Positions 34,364 to 42,726 are shown, numbered from the stretch's first letter. The stretch: 64,000 nucleotides of DNA from JACDAN01 sp963847235 (GCA_963847235.1 CAWJYU010000009.1:124001-188000); one strand, 5' to 3'. Notes: generated by a model not told the origin, from the letters alone. Numbers and translations are program-made.

Positions 34364-34507
34364 ATGCACACGATCGAACTGACAGAGGAAGAGCTGCGGC
34401 TCGTGCGCAACGCGCTGCAGTCGTTTCTCGAGGATTTCGGCCACGACGAGGCCGACATCCTGCGCAGCATCAAGCAGGTGCTGGCGAAGCTCCCCCAGCC
34501 GTCCTAG
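34364..34507 (+). CDS. 47-residue helical protein
   Basis: MHTIELTEEELRLVRNALQS followed by FLEDFGHDEADILRSIKQVL and AKLPQPS. It is a helical hairpin-like small protein with good coding character, beginning right after a -10 box. Similar short proteins with TEEELRLVRNAL occur in other bacteria without a known role. Its stop TAG is part of the next -10 box. Confidence 0.6.
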   Translation: MHTIELTEEELRLVRNALQSFLEDFGHDEADILRSIKQVLAKLPQPS

Positions 34508-34510
34508 TCT
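34505..34510 (+). promoter_or_regulatory. -10 box overlapping the upstream stop codon
   Basis: TAGTCT begins with the TAG stop of the 47-aa gene and ends 6 nt before GTG 34517. Confidence 0.5.
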
Positions 34511-34516
34511 CTCCCG

Positions 34517-34741
34517 GTGCGCCTCTTCCGCCGGAGGTCCGACGCCAGGCTTCACGAGATCGGCGAAGCCGAGGCGTATGGACGCTCGTACGGCGACCAG
34601 ACCGGCCTGGTGAAGGTCATCAAGGTCGAGCCTCGGCGGCCGCGGTACCACCTGAAGGTGAGCGGCGAGGCACTGCGGGACGCCTTCCTCGACCGGTTGA
34701 ACCGCCGCAAGCCGGCCGACCGTCCCGACAAGACCGAGTGA
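34517..34741 (+). CDS. Small basic protein, unknown function
   Basis: The 74-aa protein reads MRLFRRRSDARLHEIGEAEA, then YGRSYGDQTGLVKVIKVEPR and a basic tail with HLKVSGEALRDAFLDRLNRRK. Mixed alpha/beta, no membrane segment. It starts at GTG 34517 after a -10 box and overlaps the next start by 4 bp, so the two are coupled. No family is recognised. Confidence 0.6.
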   Translation: MRLFRRRSDARLHEIGEAEAYGRSYGDQTGLVKVIKVEPRRPRYHLKVSGEALRDAFLDRLNRRKPADRPDKTE

Positions 34742-35070
34742 TCGTCCGGCTCGTCCTCTGGAATCTGGCCGATTCGCAGACGTCGATCGCCGAGTTGCGC
34801 CGCTACCTCGTGGACGAGTCGGTCGACGAGTTCGAGCAGCTGGAGGGCCTGAGGCTGAAGCTCTGGATCTCCGACGAGGCGACCGAGCGCTGGGGCGCGA
34901 TCTACGTCTGGGAATCGGTCGAAGCTGCCCGGCAGCCGCTTCCGGGCCGGGCGCGCGAGCTGATCGGCAAGGAGCCCGACATCACCGAGGAGTTCGACGT
35001 CGAGGCCACGATCGAGGGCCGCTTCGACATCGAGGAGCTGTCGCGCCTCGGCCTCGCGTTTGAACGCTGA
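34738..35070 (+). CDS. Dimeric alpha/beta-barrel (YdhR/ABM-like) protein
   Basis: The 110-aa protein begins MIVRLVLWNLADSQTSIAEL. LRLKLWISDEATERWGAIYVWESVEAARQ is a strand-turn-strand pattern typical of ferredoxin-like monooxygenase or YdhR-type dimers. GKEPDITEEFDVEATIEGRF gives further strands. Enzymatic activity cannot be claimed; some relatives are heme- or cofactor-free monooxygenases, others only bind ligands. Confidence 0.65.
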   Translation: MIVRLVLWNLADSQTSIAELRRYLVDESVDEFEQLEGLRLKLWISDEATERWGAIYVWESVEAARQPLPGRARELIGKEPDITEEFDVEATIEGRFDIEELSRLGLAFER

Positions 35071-35091
35071 CCGTCGCCTCCGGCCCCGTCT

Positions 35092-35106
35092 TGGTGCCAG
35101 GCACCA
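35092..35106. repeat. TGGTGCCAGGCACCA palindrome, copy 1
   Basis: A 15-bp perfect palindrome with a single central base, 21 bp past a stop codon. It recurs without its last base at 35187-35200. Confidence 0.65.
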
Positions 35107-35186
35107 GGCCATGGCCAGAGCAGACAAGAGTCTCGGCCTCCTCCCACCCAGGGTCGAGGCCGGAGCGAGCTGTTCCGGCCGCGTCT

Positions 35187-35200
35187 TGGTGCCAGGCACC
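35187..35200. repeat. TGGTGCCAGGCACC palindrome, copy 2
   Basis: Second copy, 95 bp from the first; both are preceded by CGTCT, so the repeated unit is at least 19 bp. It belongs to a family of intergenic palindromes in this window. Confidence 0.65.
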
Positions 35201-35220
35201 GAGCCAGGTCCCGCGCTGAC

Positions 35221-35245
35221 ATGACGAGTGTCTGGCACTCGTCAT
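35221..35245. repeat. Hairpin containing GTGTCTGGCAC
   Basis: ATGACGAGTG pairs with CACTCGTCAT around TCTGG, close to the 3' end of the FAD oxidoreductase gene (stop at 35250). It may end its transcript. The GTGTCTGGCAC core also occurs at 18887. Confidence 0.6.
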
Positions 35246-35249
35246 GGCG

Positions 35250-36305
35250 TCAGAGGACGAGGGTCTCCGGGAAGATCTCGTCGCCGGAGAAGCGCTCGAG
35301 CCGGTACGGGCTCAAGTCGAACGACGATTCGCCGGCGAGGAGCTCCTCCGCGACCGCCCTGCCGACCGCCGGCGCCTGCATGAAGCCGTGGCCCGAGAAG
35401 CCGCACGCCGCGTAGACGCCGTCCGCGACCCAGCCGATGATCGGATGCGCGTCCGGGGTCATGTCGTAGTGGCCCGCCCAGGAGCGGGCGACGCGCACGC
35501 CTGCGGCGGGCGGATACCGGTGCGCCGCGCGCTCGAGCCAGTCCGCGACGAGCGCCTCGTCGACCTGCGCGTTGTCGCCCCAGCGCAACGTTGGCTCGGA
35601 CATGGCCAGGCGCAGGCCGCCGTCGACCCGCCGGAAGTGGAAGCCGGACTCCGCCTCGACCACCATCGGCAGGTCCTCCGGCAGCGCCTCGACCCGGCGG
35701 GTATCGGTGAGCTGCCGTACGAGCGGGCGAATCGGAAGCTCGACCTCGTACCGCGACGCCAGCGCAGGCGATGCCGCGCCACAGGCGATCACGAGGACGT
35801 CGGCGTCCAGGTCGCGCGCGTCCATGTACTCGCGGAGTTGAACGCCGCGGCTCCTCGCCTCGCGGACGAGCCGCTGGGTCACGCCGGCCGGATCGGCGAC
35901 GCCGTCCTCCCTGCAGACCACGGCCTTGAGGACGTCGTCGGTGCGCAGCCCCCGGACGACGCCCGGATCGGCGTCCTCCACAGGCACGCCGAGCTCCCGT
36001 TGGCGCCGGACGCGCTCGTCCATTTCCTCGACGCCGGCCTCGGTCGTCGCCAGGAACAGGTACCCGACCTGCTCGAAGAGCGGCGCGCCCAGCTCCGCGA
36101 AGAAGCGGGCGCTCGCCTGCGCCAGTCGCACTTCCGGCGCGGTCGTGAACTGCTGGCGCACGCCTCCCATCGCCTTGCCCGTCGCTCCCGATGCGACGCC
36201 GTTCCTGTCGCAGAGGGTCACCTGGTGGTCGCCCTCGACGAGCGTGAGGTGGTACGCGATGCTGGCACCGATCGCGCCCGCGCCGGCTACGACGATTCGA
36301 GCCAC
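35250..36305 (-). CDS. FAD-dependent amine/amino-acid oxidoreductase (DAO family)
   Basis: The 351-aa protein begins with a Rossmann fingerprint (VARIVVAGAGAIGASIAYHL). GATGKAMGGVRQQF follows near residue 46, and GHYDMTPDAHPIIGWVADGVYAACGFSGHGFMQAPAVGRAVAE is the C-terminal FAD signature. This is the DAO/sarcosine-oxidase/glycine-oxidase family. It oxidises an amine or imino group of an unknown amino acid. GTG 36305 overlaps the DapA-like gene end by 19 bp, so the two genes form an operon and probably a pathway (imino acid or opine catabolism). Confidence 0.85.
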   Translation of the reverse strand: MARIVVAGAGAIGASIAYHLTLVEGDHQVTLCDRNGVASGATGKAMGGVRQQFTTAPEVRLAQASARFFAELGAPLFEQVGYLFLATTEAGVEEMDERVRRQRELGVPVEDADPGVVRGLRTDDVLKAVVCREDGVADPAGVTQRLVREARSRGVQLREYMDARDLDADVLVIACGAASPALASRYEVELPIRPLVRQLTDTRRVEALPEDLPMVVEAESGFHFRRVDGGLRLAMSEPTLRWGDNAQVDEALVADWLERAAHRYPPAAGVRVARSWAGHYDMTPDAHPIIGWVADGVYAACGFSGHGFMQAPAVGRAVAEELLAGESSFDLSPYRLERFSGDEIFPETLVL

Positions 36306-37088
36306 TGCTCCACCTCGGCGCGCTCTTCCGGGGTCAGACCCCGTAACGGGGGACGCACGACTTCGTGCACGGGGACGCCGCGGAGCGCGATCACCGTCTT
36401 CAGCGCCGCCTGGAACGGGAACCGCTCGAGGAAGGCGCGCCTGGCCGGGTCCGCCCCTTCCGGGAAGGCGGCCGCGAGGCCGGAGACGCTTCCGGCGGCG
36501 CCCCGCTCGAGCCCGGCGTCGACCAGCGACTCGGCGCCTATGAAGACGTCCAGCCCCTCGAGGAGGTACGGCTCGACGGCCTCGAACGGCTGGTTCGAGA
36601 CCTTGAGCCCGGCCACCCGGTCGCCGAGCCGCTCGACCACCGACAGCGGGATCGAGTACCCCGCCCTGCCCTTGAACTCGTAGAGGTAGAACGGCAGCGA
36701 GCCGGCTCGCTTCGGCGGCCGCGGCGAAGTGGCGGTAGAGCGCTTCCTCGTCGTACGTGAAGTACGGCGGCCCGATGACTGCGACCGCGTCGGCGCCGGA
36801 GTCCGCCGCATGGGCGGCCAGCTCGACGGTGTCCGCAGTGGTCTGGGCGCCGCAGTGGATCGCGACCTGAAGCCGTCCTCCCGCTGCCTCCACGAAGCGC
36901 TCTGCCGCACGCTTCCGCTCGTCGACCGAGAGGAGGATTCCCTCGCCCGTCGTCCCGAGCGCGAGGATGCCCTCCAGCCGTCCGGGCGCGGCGAGGAAGT
37001 CGACGTACGGCGCGACGGCGTCTTCGTCGAGCGCGGCGCCGCCGTCGCGGAGCGGCGTGACCGCGGCGGCAAGTGAGCCTCGGAGCAT
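36287..37088 (-). CDS. DapA/NAL-family aldolase, one frame break
   Basis: About 266 aa from ATG 37088: MLRGSLAAAVTPLRDGGAAL, LGTTGEGILLSVDERKR (family GTTGE motif), VIGPPYFTYDEEALYRHF. The frame breaks near 36703 and continues SLPFYLYEFKGRAG, VAGLKVSNQP (Lys at the Schiff-base position) and FIGAESLVDAGLERGAAGSVSGLAAAFPE. One extra base explains the break. The family splits or builds pyruvate-derived hydroxy acids; position next to an amino-acid oxidase suggests a catabolic aldolase rather than lysine biosynthesis. Confidence 0.8.
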
Positions 37089-37094
37089 GGCACG

Positions 37095-37104
37095 ACTCTA
37101 GAGT
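37095..37104. promoter_or_regulatory. Palindromic shared -10 of two divergent leaderless genes
   Basis: ACTCTAGAGT is a perfect palindrome lying in the 24 bp between the divergent starts 37088 (minus) and 37113 (plus). Read either way it gives TAGAGT, ending 6 nt before the minus start and 8 nt before the plus start. Confidence 0.6.
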
Positions 37105-37112
37105 CCGGCCCG

Positions 37113-37856
37113 ATGGCCGGGCTGCAGGTGGAGCGTGACGGACCGATCCTGCGGGTGACGCTCGCCAGACCGGACCGGCGAAACGCCTTCGACGCCGAGC
37201 TGATCGCCGAGCTGAGCGAAGCCTTCTCCGACGTCGGGAACGCCCGCGTCGTCCTGCTCTCCGGCGCGGGCGAGACCTTCTGCGCCGGCGCCGACATCGA
37301 GTGGCAGCGGTCGGCGATCGACCTTTCCTTCGACGAGAACGCCGAGGACGCGATGCGGCTCTTCGCGATGATGCAGGCGATCGACGGCTGTCCAGCGCCG
37401 GTCGTCGCCCGGATCCAGGGGTATGCGCTCGGGGGCGGATCGGGCCTTGCCGCCGCCGTGGATATCGCGATCGCGGCCGAGGACGCCATCTTCGGCTTCT
37501 CGGAGGTGAAGCTGGGGATCGTCCCCGCGGTGATCTCGCCGTTCGTCCTCCCGAAGATCGGCGAGGGTGCGGCGCGGCGCTTCTTCCTCACCGGCGAGCG
37601 ATTCGATGCAAAGACCGCACTTCGGATCGGGCTCGTCCAGGAGGTCACGCCCGACCTCGACGCGACGGTCGACCTTCTGGTCGGCGAGCTGCTGACCTCC
37701 GGCCCACAGGCCGCGCGCGAGGCGAAGCGCCTGATCCGCACCAGGCCCCAGGGCGAGGAGACGGCGCAGTGGGCGGCGCGGATGCGCGCGAGCGAGGAGG
37801 GACAGGAAGGCCTGCGGGCATTCCTGGAGCGACGAAAAGCCGACTGGCCGGACTGA
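37113..37856 (+). CDS. Enoyl-CoA hydratase/isomerase family protein (methylglutaconyl-CoA hydratase-like)
   Basis: The 247-aa protein has the crotonase fold: LARPDRRNAFDAELIAEL, SGAGETFCAGADIEWQR (first oxyanion-hole motif), VVARIQGYALGGGSGLAAAVDIAIAAEDAIFGFSEVKLGIVPA (second oxyanion-hole motif, then a Glu at the usual acid/base position) and LTGERFDAKTALRIGLVQEV. The family hydrates enoyl-CoA. The nearby methylcrotonyl-CoA carboxylase subunits suggest methylglutaconyl-CoA hydration in leucine breakdown. It starts right after the shared palindromic -10 box. Confidence 0.85.
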   Translation: MAGLQVERDGPILRVTLARPDRRNAFDAELIAELSEAFSDVGNARVVLLSGAGETFCAGADIEWQRSAIDLSFDENAEDAMRLFAMMQAIDGCPAPVVARIQGYALGGGSGLAAAVDIAIAAEDAIFGFSEVKLGIVPAVISPFVLPKIGEGAARRFFLTGERFDAKTALRIGLVQEVTPDLDATVDLLVGELLTSGPQAAREAKRLIRTRPQGEETAQWAARMRASEEGQEGLRAFLERRKADWPD

Positions 37857-37863
37857 CGCGCCC

Positions 37864-38997
37864 GTGCGGCGCCTCCTGCTGCTCGTCGGCGGCATCGTCT
37901 TCGTCGACACGATGTTCTTTGCGGCGCTGACGCCGCTCCTGCCCGACTACGCCGAGGAGTTCGACCTCTCGAAAGCCGGCGCCGGCCTTCTCTCGGCCGC
38001 GTATCCGCTCGGGGCGCTCGCCGGCGGCATCCCCGGCGGGATCGCGTCCGCGCGAATCGGCGCCCGGCCGACCGCGATCCTCGGGCTCGTCGCAATCGCG
38101 GTCAGCACGTTCGTGTTCGCGACGGGGGATTCGATCGTCGTCCTCGACGTCTCCCGCTTCGTGCAGGGCTTCGGGAGTGCGTTCGCCTGGACGGCCGGGC
38201 TCACCTGGCTGGTCACAGAGACGCCATCGGCACGCCGCGGGCAGACGATCGGATCGGCGATGGCGGCAGCGATCGTCGGCGCGCTCTTCGGGCCGGTGCT
38301 AGGCGGGGTCGCCTCGGTCGCCGGCCAGGCGGTGACGTTCGGCGCGGCCGGCCTGGCGGCGCTCGGGCTCGGGGTCTGGGCGGCCTCGACGCCCGCGCCG
38401 CCGCCCGAGAAGCCGCAGCCGCTTCGTGACCTGCTCGGCGCGCTTCGGAGCCGGAGCATCGCGGTCGGGATCTGGTTCGTCGTCCTGCCGGGGATCTTCT
38501 TCGGGTCGCTGTCGGTGCTCGCCCCCCTCCGGCTGGAGGAGCTCGGCTTCGGCGCGGTCGCGATCGGGACGCTGTGGCTCTGCACGGCCGGGCTCGAGGC
38601 GATCGTCAACCCGTGGGTCGGCCGGATCTCGGATCGCATCGGCCGCTTCACGCCCATGCGCCGGTCCGTCTTTGCCGGTGCGATCGTCACCGCGCTCCTT
38701 CCCTGGCCGGGCGAGGCATACCTCCTGGCTGCCCTGGTCGTCGCCGGCGGGATCGCCTTCGGAAGCTTCTGGACGCCGGCGATGGCACTCCTGTCCGACG
38801 AGGCCGAGCAGCGTGGACTGGAGTACGCGTACGTCTTCGCGTTGATCAACCTGGCGTGGGCTCCGGGCCAGGCGCTCGGCTCGTCTGGCGGCGGTGCGCT
38901 CGCCTACGTGACCGGCGACGCGGTTCCCTACCTCCTCATCTCCGCGGCCTGCCTGCTTACGTTTGCGGTCCTGTGGCGATTCAGAAGCTCCTCGTAG
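37864..38997 (+). CDS. MFS transporter
   Basis: The 377-aa protein has about 11 to 12 membrane helices. It opens VRRLLLLVGGIVFVDTMFFAALTPLLPDYAEEFDLSKAGAGLLSAAYPLGALAGGIPGG, the usual first two MFS helices with a Pro-rich turn; GRISDRIGR is the loop motif between helices 8 and 9. Substrate unknown. It lies 8 nt after the hydratase gene, and the biotin carboxylase gene starts within its last 25 bp, so all three genes share an mRNA. Confidence 0.8.
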   Translation: MRRLLLLVGGIVFVDTMFFAALTPLLPDYAEEFDLSKAGAGLLSAAYPLGALAGGIPGGIASARIGARPTAILGLVAIAVSTFVFATGDSIVVLDVSRFVQGFGSAFAWTAGLTWLVTETPSARRGQTIGSAMAAAIVGALFGPVLGGVASVAGQAVTFGAAGLAALGLGVWAASTPAPPPEKPQPLRDLLGALRSRSIAVGIWFVVLPGIFFGSLSVLAPLRLEELGFGAVAIGTLWLCTAGLEAIVNPWVGRISDRIGRFTPMRRSVFAGAIVTALLPWPGEAYLLAALVVAGGIAFGSFWTPAMALLSDEAEQRGLEYAYVFALINLAWAPGQALGSSGGGALAYVTGDAVPYLLISAACLLTFAVLWRFRSSS

Positions 38998-40646
38998 CGA
39001 ACCGCGGCGAGATCGCTCTGCGGATCTTCCGCTCCGCAGACGAGCTCGGGATGGAGACCGTTGCGGTCGTCGCACCGGACGATCGTGGCTCGCTCCACGC
39101 TCGCTCGGCCGGGGAGACCGTCGAGATCCGCAGCTACCTCGACTCGGAGGAACATGTCCGCGCCGCGAAGGAGACCGGTGCCGACGCGATCCACCCTGGC
39201 TACGGGTTCCTGGCTGAGAACCCGGACTTCGCCGAGGCAGTCGAGGCCGCCGGGCTCCGGTTCGTCGGCCCCAGCGCCGAGGCGCTCCGGCTGGGCGGCG
39301 ACAAGCTCGAGGCGAAGCGGATCGCTGCTCAGGCCGGCGTTCCGGTTGTGCCGACGGGCGAGCCGGACGAGGTCGGCTTCCCGGTGATGATCAAGGCGGC
39401 GGCCGGCGGCGGCGGCCGCGGGATGCGGGTCGTCCGTGACCCGTCCGAGCTCCAGGAGGCGCTCGAGGCTGCGAGGCGTGAGGCCAGGGCCGCCTTCGGT
39501 GACGACCGCGTCTTCTGCGAGCGGTACGTCGAGCGGCCGCGCCACGTCGAGATCCAGCTGCTCGGCGACGGGGAGCGTGTCATTGCTCTCGGCGAGCGCG
39601 AGTGCTCGATCCAGCGGCGCCACCAGAAGGTCCTCGAGGAGTCGCCCTCCACCGCGCTCGACCCCGCGCTGCGAAAGGAGATGAGCGACGCCGCCGTCCG
39701 CTTCGCCGAGGCGATCGGCTACGCGAGTGCAGGCACGGCGGAGTTCATGCTGGCCGGTCGCGACTTCTACCTCCTCGAGCTGAACGGCCGGATCCAGGTC
39801 GAGCATCCGGTGACCGAGCTCGTCACGGGCATCGACCTCGTCGCGGCCCAGCTCCGGATCGCGAGCGGCGGGCCCCTGGAGGCAAGTAACAGTCTGTTAC
39901 AAGCCCGGGAGGGCGCTCCTGGAGCCGCGTCGAGATCAAGTAACACTCTGTTACTAACCGGCCACGCGGTCGAGGTGCGGCTCTACGCCGAGGATCCGCG
40001 AACGTTTCTCCCTCAGGCCGGGCGGCTCGAGCGGCTGCGGCTCCCGACCGGGATCCGCGTGGATGCCGGTGTCGAGGAGGGCGACGAGATCGGCGTCGGC
40101 TACGACCCGATGATCGCGAAGCTGATCGCCCACGGCCCGACACGCGGCGAGGCGCTCGCCCGGCTCGCCGACGCGCTCGCCGAGACGGAGGTCGCCGGCG
40201 TGACGACCAACCTCCCCTTCCTTCGTTGGCTCGTCTCGCACCCGGCCGTGCACGCCGGCCGGACGACGACCGCGTTCCTGACCGACTACCCGCCGCTCTC
40301 CGAGCCGCCCGTGCGAATGCCCACCGGGCCGTGGGACGGCGCCTGGCGGCTCAACCTGCCGGCCCCTCCACCCCACTCGCCGCCGGACGTCGACGAAGCG
40401 GCTCACGCGACCGGTCCCGGCGGCGCCGTCGAGAGCACCATCACGGCGCCGATGCCCGGCACCGTGATCCGGGTCCTGGCGCAGGAGGGCGACCACGTCG
40501 CACACCGCCAACCGCTGCTCGTCCTCGAGGCGATGAAGATGGAGACGCCGCTCGTCTCGCCGTATGACGCCACGGTCAAGGCCGTCCACGTCCAGGAGGG
40601 CGACCGCGTCGCAGGCGGCGCGCTTCTTGTCGAGCTGGAGGAGTAG
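38973..40646 (+). CDS. Acyl-CoA carboxylase alpha subunit (biotin carboxylase + BCCP)
   Basis: The 557-aa protein has QKLLVANRGEIALRIFRSA, GADAIHPGYGFLAENPDFAEAVE, then MIKAAAGGGGRGMRVV (ATP-grasp loop), RHVEIQLLGDG and LLELNGRIQVEHPVTELVTG. VESTITAPMPGTVIRVLAQEGD and LLVLEAMKMETPLVSPYDATV form the C-terminal biotinyl domain with Lys in AMKM. It carboxylates its own biotin with bicarbonate and ATP. GTG 38973 lies within the MFS gene end. An unusual insertion of about 20 residues (ASNSLLQAREGAPGAASRSS) lies between the usual PL and GHAVEVRLYAEDP segments and encodes two DNA palindromes (39886-39954). Confidence 0.9.
   Translation: MAIQKLLVANRGEIALRIFRSADELGMETVAVVAPDDRGSLHARSAGETVEIRSYLDSEEHVRAAKETGADAIHPGYGFLAENPDFAEAVEAAGLRFVGPSAEALRLGGDKLEAKRIAAQAGVPVVPTGEPDEVGFPVMIKAAAGGGGRGMRVVRDPSELQEALEAARREARAAFGDDRVFCERYVERPRHVEIQLLGDGERVIALGERECSIQRRHQKVLEESPSTALDPALRKEMSDAAVRFAEAIGYASAGTAEFMLAGRDFYLLELNGRIQVEHPVTELVTGIDLVAAQLRIASGGPLEASNSLLQAREGAPGAASRSSNTLLLTGHAVEVRLYAEDPRTFLPQAGRLERLRLPTGIRVDAGVEEGDEIGVGYDPMIAKLIAHGPTRGEALARLADALAETEVAGVTTNLPFLRWLVSHPAVHAGRTTTAFLTDYPPLSEPPVRMPTGPWDGAWRLNLPAPPPHSPPDVDEAAHATGPGGAVESTITAPMPGTVIRVLAQEGDHVAHRQPLLVLEAMKMETPLVSPYDATVKAVHVQEGDRVAGGALLVELEE
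39886..39954. repeat. Palindrome pair inside the biotin carboxylase gene
   Basis: GTAACAGTCTGTTAC (perfect 15-bp palindrome, 39886-39900) and GTAACACTCTGTTAC (39940-39954) are 54 bp apart. Both are preceded by CAA and remain in frame. The copies match at 14 of 15 bases. They resemble the AAACAGTCTGTAAG part of the 63-bp repeat. Confidence 0.75.
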
Positions 40647-41219
40647 CTAGGCCGACGCGCCGGCGGGACCACCGAGCTGCGCGTTCAGCCCGTTCCGCAC
40701 GAGCACCGCCGCCAGCGCAGCGAAGGCCAGCACGGCGATCCAGAGCGAGGCATCTCCCCACTCCGGCTTCACCGCCATGTCGAAGATGAGCAGGAAGAGC
40801 AGCATCAGGTCGGCCCGGGTGAGCGCCAGCAGGCGGCGCAACTTCTCCTGAACGGCCGGCGAGGTCGGTCCCTCCGCCTGGACGAGCTTGCCGAGCCGCC
40901 CGGACTCGGGGCCGAAGAAGAGCGCCCCCGCCAGGAATGTGATCGCGAAGAGCACGATCCCGATCACGATCCAGTCGTCGCCGAAGCCCCAGAACTCGCT
41001 GTCGATCACGAGCAGAACGCCGGACACGACGGCGAGGGCAGACGCGGGAATGAGAACCCGGGTGCTGATCCACTCGATGTCCTGGCCGAGCTGCGCCAGG
41101 CGCATCGGGTCGGACGCATTGATGGCGCGCAGCCCGAAGAACTGGATCATCGCGCCCCCGCCGACCCAGATCGCCGCCATCGCGATGTGGGCGAAGAGGA
41201 GAAACTCGTACCAGGTCAC
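40647..41219 (-). CDS. DUF2269-type membrane protein
   Basis: The 190-aa protein has four or five membrane helices: FLLFAHIAMAAIWVGGGAMIQFFGLRAI, VLIPASALAVVSGVLLVI, IVIGIVLFAITFLAGALFFGPE and LLFLLIFDMAVKPEWG. It resembles DUF2269 proteins. The His in helix 1 might be a heme or metal ligand, but that is only a guess. GTG 41219 is 7 nt past the SCP2 gene stop, so the two genes are cotranscribed. Confidence 0.7.
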   Translation of the reverse strand: MTWYEFLLFAHIAMAAIWVGGGAMIQFFGLRAINASDPMRLAQLGQDIEWISTRVLIPASALAVVSGVLLVIDSEFWGFGDDWIVIGIVLFAITFLAGALFFGPESGRLGKLVQAEGPTSPAVQEKLRRLLALTRADLMLLFLLIFDMAVKPEWGDASLWIAVLAFAALAAVLVRNGLNAQLGGPAGASA

Positions 41220-41226
41220 GGGGCGC

Positions 41227-41532
41227 TCAGAACAGGCGTGAGAGCTTCATCGCGGCACCCATGTCGCCCCGCACCTTGAGCTTCCCGGTCATGTAGGCGG
41301 TGGTGGCATTGAGGTCTCCCGACGCGATCTGCTGGAAGGTCTCGTCCGACGCGGCGATGGTTGTGTCGGCGTCTCCACCGCCTTCGGCGACCTTGACCGT
41401 CCCGTCGTCGACGTCGACCTTCCACGTGCCGGCGCCGTCGATCTCGAAGACGTAGGAGTTGGTCATCCCGGCTGTCTTGGACGGGTCGAGCCGGGTCTCC
41501 AGGCTCTCGAAGAACTCGCGTGTGCTCCCCAT
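41227..41532 (-). CDS. SCP2 sterol-transfer domain protein
   Basis: The 101-aa protein begins MGSTREFFESLETRLDPSKT and continues SYVFEIDGAGTWKVDVDDGTVKVAEG and DTTIAASDETFQQIASGDLNATTAYMTGKLKVRGDMGAAMKL. The last string is the typical SCP2 C-terminal part. It likely binds lipids or acyl-CoA. TAGTCT lies 9 nt before ATG 41532, a little further than other leaderless -10 boxes in the window. Confidence 0.85.
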   Translation of the reverse strand: MGSTREFFESLETRLDPSKTAGMTNSYVFEIDGAGTWKVDVDDGTVKVAEGGGDADTTIAASDETFQQIASGDLNATTAYMTGKLKVRGDMGAAMKLSRLF

Positions 41533-41544
41533 GAGGCGGCGAGA

Positions 41545-42726
41545 CTACACGACCGGCTCGGCCGTGAGCTTGCGCCTTCGACCTCCGCGCGGCGACGGCA
41601 GCAGCAGCGCGAACGGGATCGCGAGCGCCGGAACGGCAGCGCTGACGTAGAGCGCGGTCTCGAGGTCGACCGCGTCGGCGATCGCGCCGAGCGCAGCCGC
41701 GGCGACCCCGCCCAGGCCGATCGCGAACCCGATCGAGATTCCGGAGGCGAGGCCGAGCCGGTTCGGCATGTACTCCTGCGTCATCACCTGGATCAGGCCG
41801 AACGTGCCGACGACGCACACGCCCACGAGCGCCAGCGCCACCACGCCGACCGTCCCTCCGATCGCGACGTACACGAGTGTGAGCGGCGGGACGCTGACGA
41901 CGCTGGCCAGCAGCACCGGCCGTCGCCCGACGCGATCGGCGAGCGGTCCGACGGCCAGTGTTCCCGCGCCGCCCGCGAAGAGCATCAGCGCGAGCAGGTT
42001 GCTCCCATAGCCCTCGGAGCGTCCGAGCTCGACGGCCCAGAGCGGGACGAAGGTCAGGAGCCCGAACCAGCCGACGGTCCGCGCAGTCACGACGCCCAGG
42101 AGGAGCGCGAAGGCGCCGGGGCGATCCTCGCCGACCCGCATCTGCCCGCTCCGCCGCTCGGGCGCGAAACTCTGGAGGTAACGGAGCGAGCGGAGCAGCA
42201 AGACAGCGACGACCACAGACGGCAGCGCCAGCAGGAGGCCGCCCCAGCGTCCGAAGAGGAGCATCACCGGCGCGGCCGAGACGGCACCGAGCGCGACGCC
42301 GAGGTTCCCTCCGATCGAGAAGAGCGACATACCACTCGCCTTGCGGTGGCCGCTCACGTAGGAGGCGAACTTTGTGCCCTCGGGGTGATACGCGGCAGTC
42401 CCGAGCCCGGAGACGACGACGAACAGCACGCACACCGAGTAGGAGGCGGAGACCGAGGCGAGCGCCATCCCCGAGCCGGCCAGAAAAACGCCGGTCGGCA
42501 AGAGCCATACCGCGCCGCGCCGGTCGGACCAGTGGCCAAAGAGCGGCTGCACGAGCGAGGACGCGGCGGCCGACGCGAAGACCAGCCCGCCCGCCTGGAG
42601 GTAGCTCAGGTCGAAGCGTGAGACGAGGAAGGGGAGCAGCGCGGGCAGGACGCCGTTGGCGAAGTCGGTCGCGAGGTGCCCGGCGGAGAGGGCCGCGATC
42701 GCCTTCCTGTCGACCTCGCGCCTCAC
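41545..42726 (-). CDS. MFS transporter, Fsr (fosmidomycin resistance)-like
   Basis: The 393-aa protein has 12 predicted membrane helices. HLATDFANGVLPALLPFLVSRFDLSYLQAGGLVFA and VVVSGLGTAAYHPEGTKFASYVSG are typical of the Fsr branch (A-x-x-HPEG), and FGHWSDRRGAVWLLP and GPLADRVGRRPVLLASV are the MFS inter-helix motifs. It may export a drug or metabolite; the substrate is not known. GTG 42726 follows a TAGCCT box by 6 nt. Confidence 0.85.
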   Translation of the reverse strand: MRREVDRKAIAALSAGHLATDFANGVLPALLPFLVSRFDLSYLQAGGLVFASAAASSLVQPLFGHWSDRRGAVWLLPTGVFLAGSGMALASVSASYSVCVLFVVVSGLGTAAYHPEGTKFASYVSGHRKASGMSLFSIGGNLGVALGAVSAAPVMLLFGRWGGLLLALPSVVVAVLLLRSLRYLQSFAPERRSGQMRVGEDRPGAFALLLGVVTARTVGWFGLLTFVPLWAVELGRSEGYGSNLLALMLFAGGAGTLAVGPLADRVGRRPVLLASVVSVPPLTLVYVAIGGTVGVVALALVGVCVVGTFGLIQVMTQEYMPNRLGLASGISIGFAIGLGGVAAAALGAIADAVDLETALYVSAAVPALAIPFALLLPSPRGGRRRKLTAEPVV

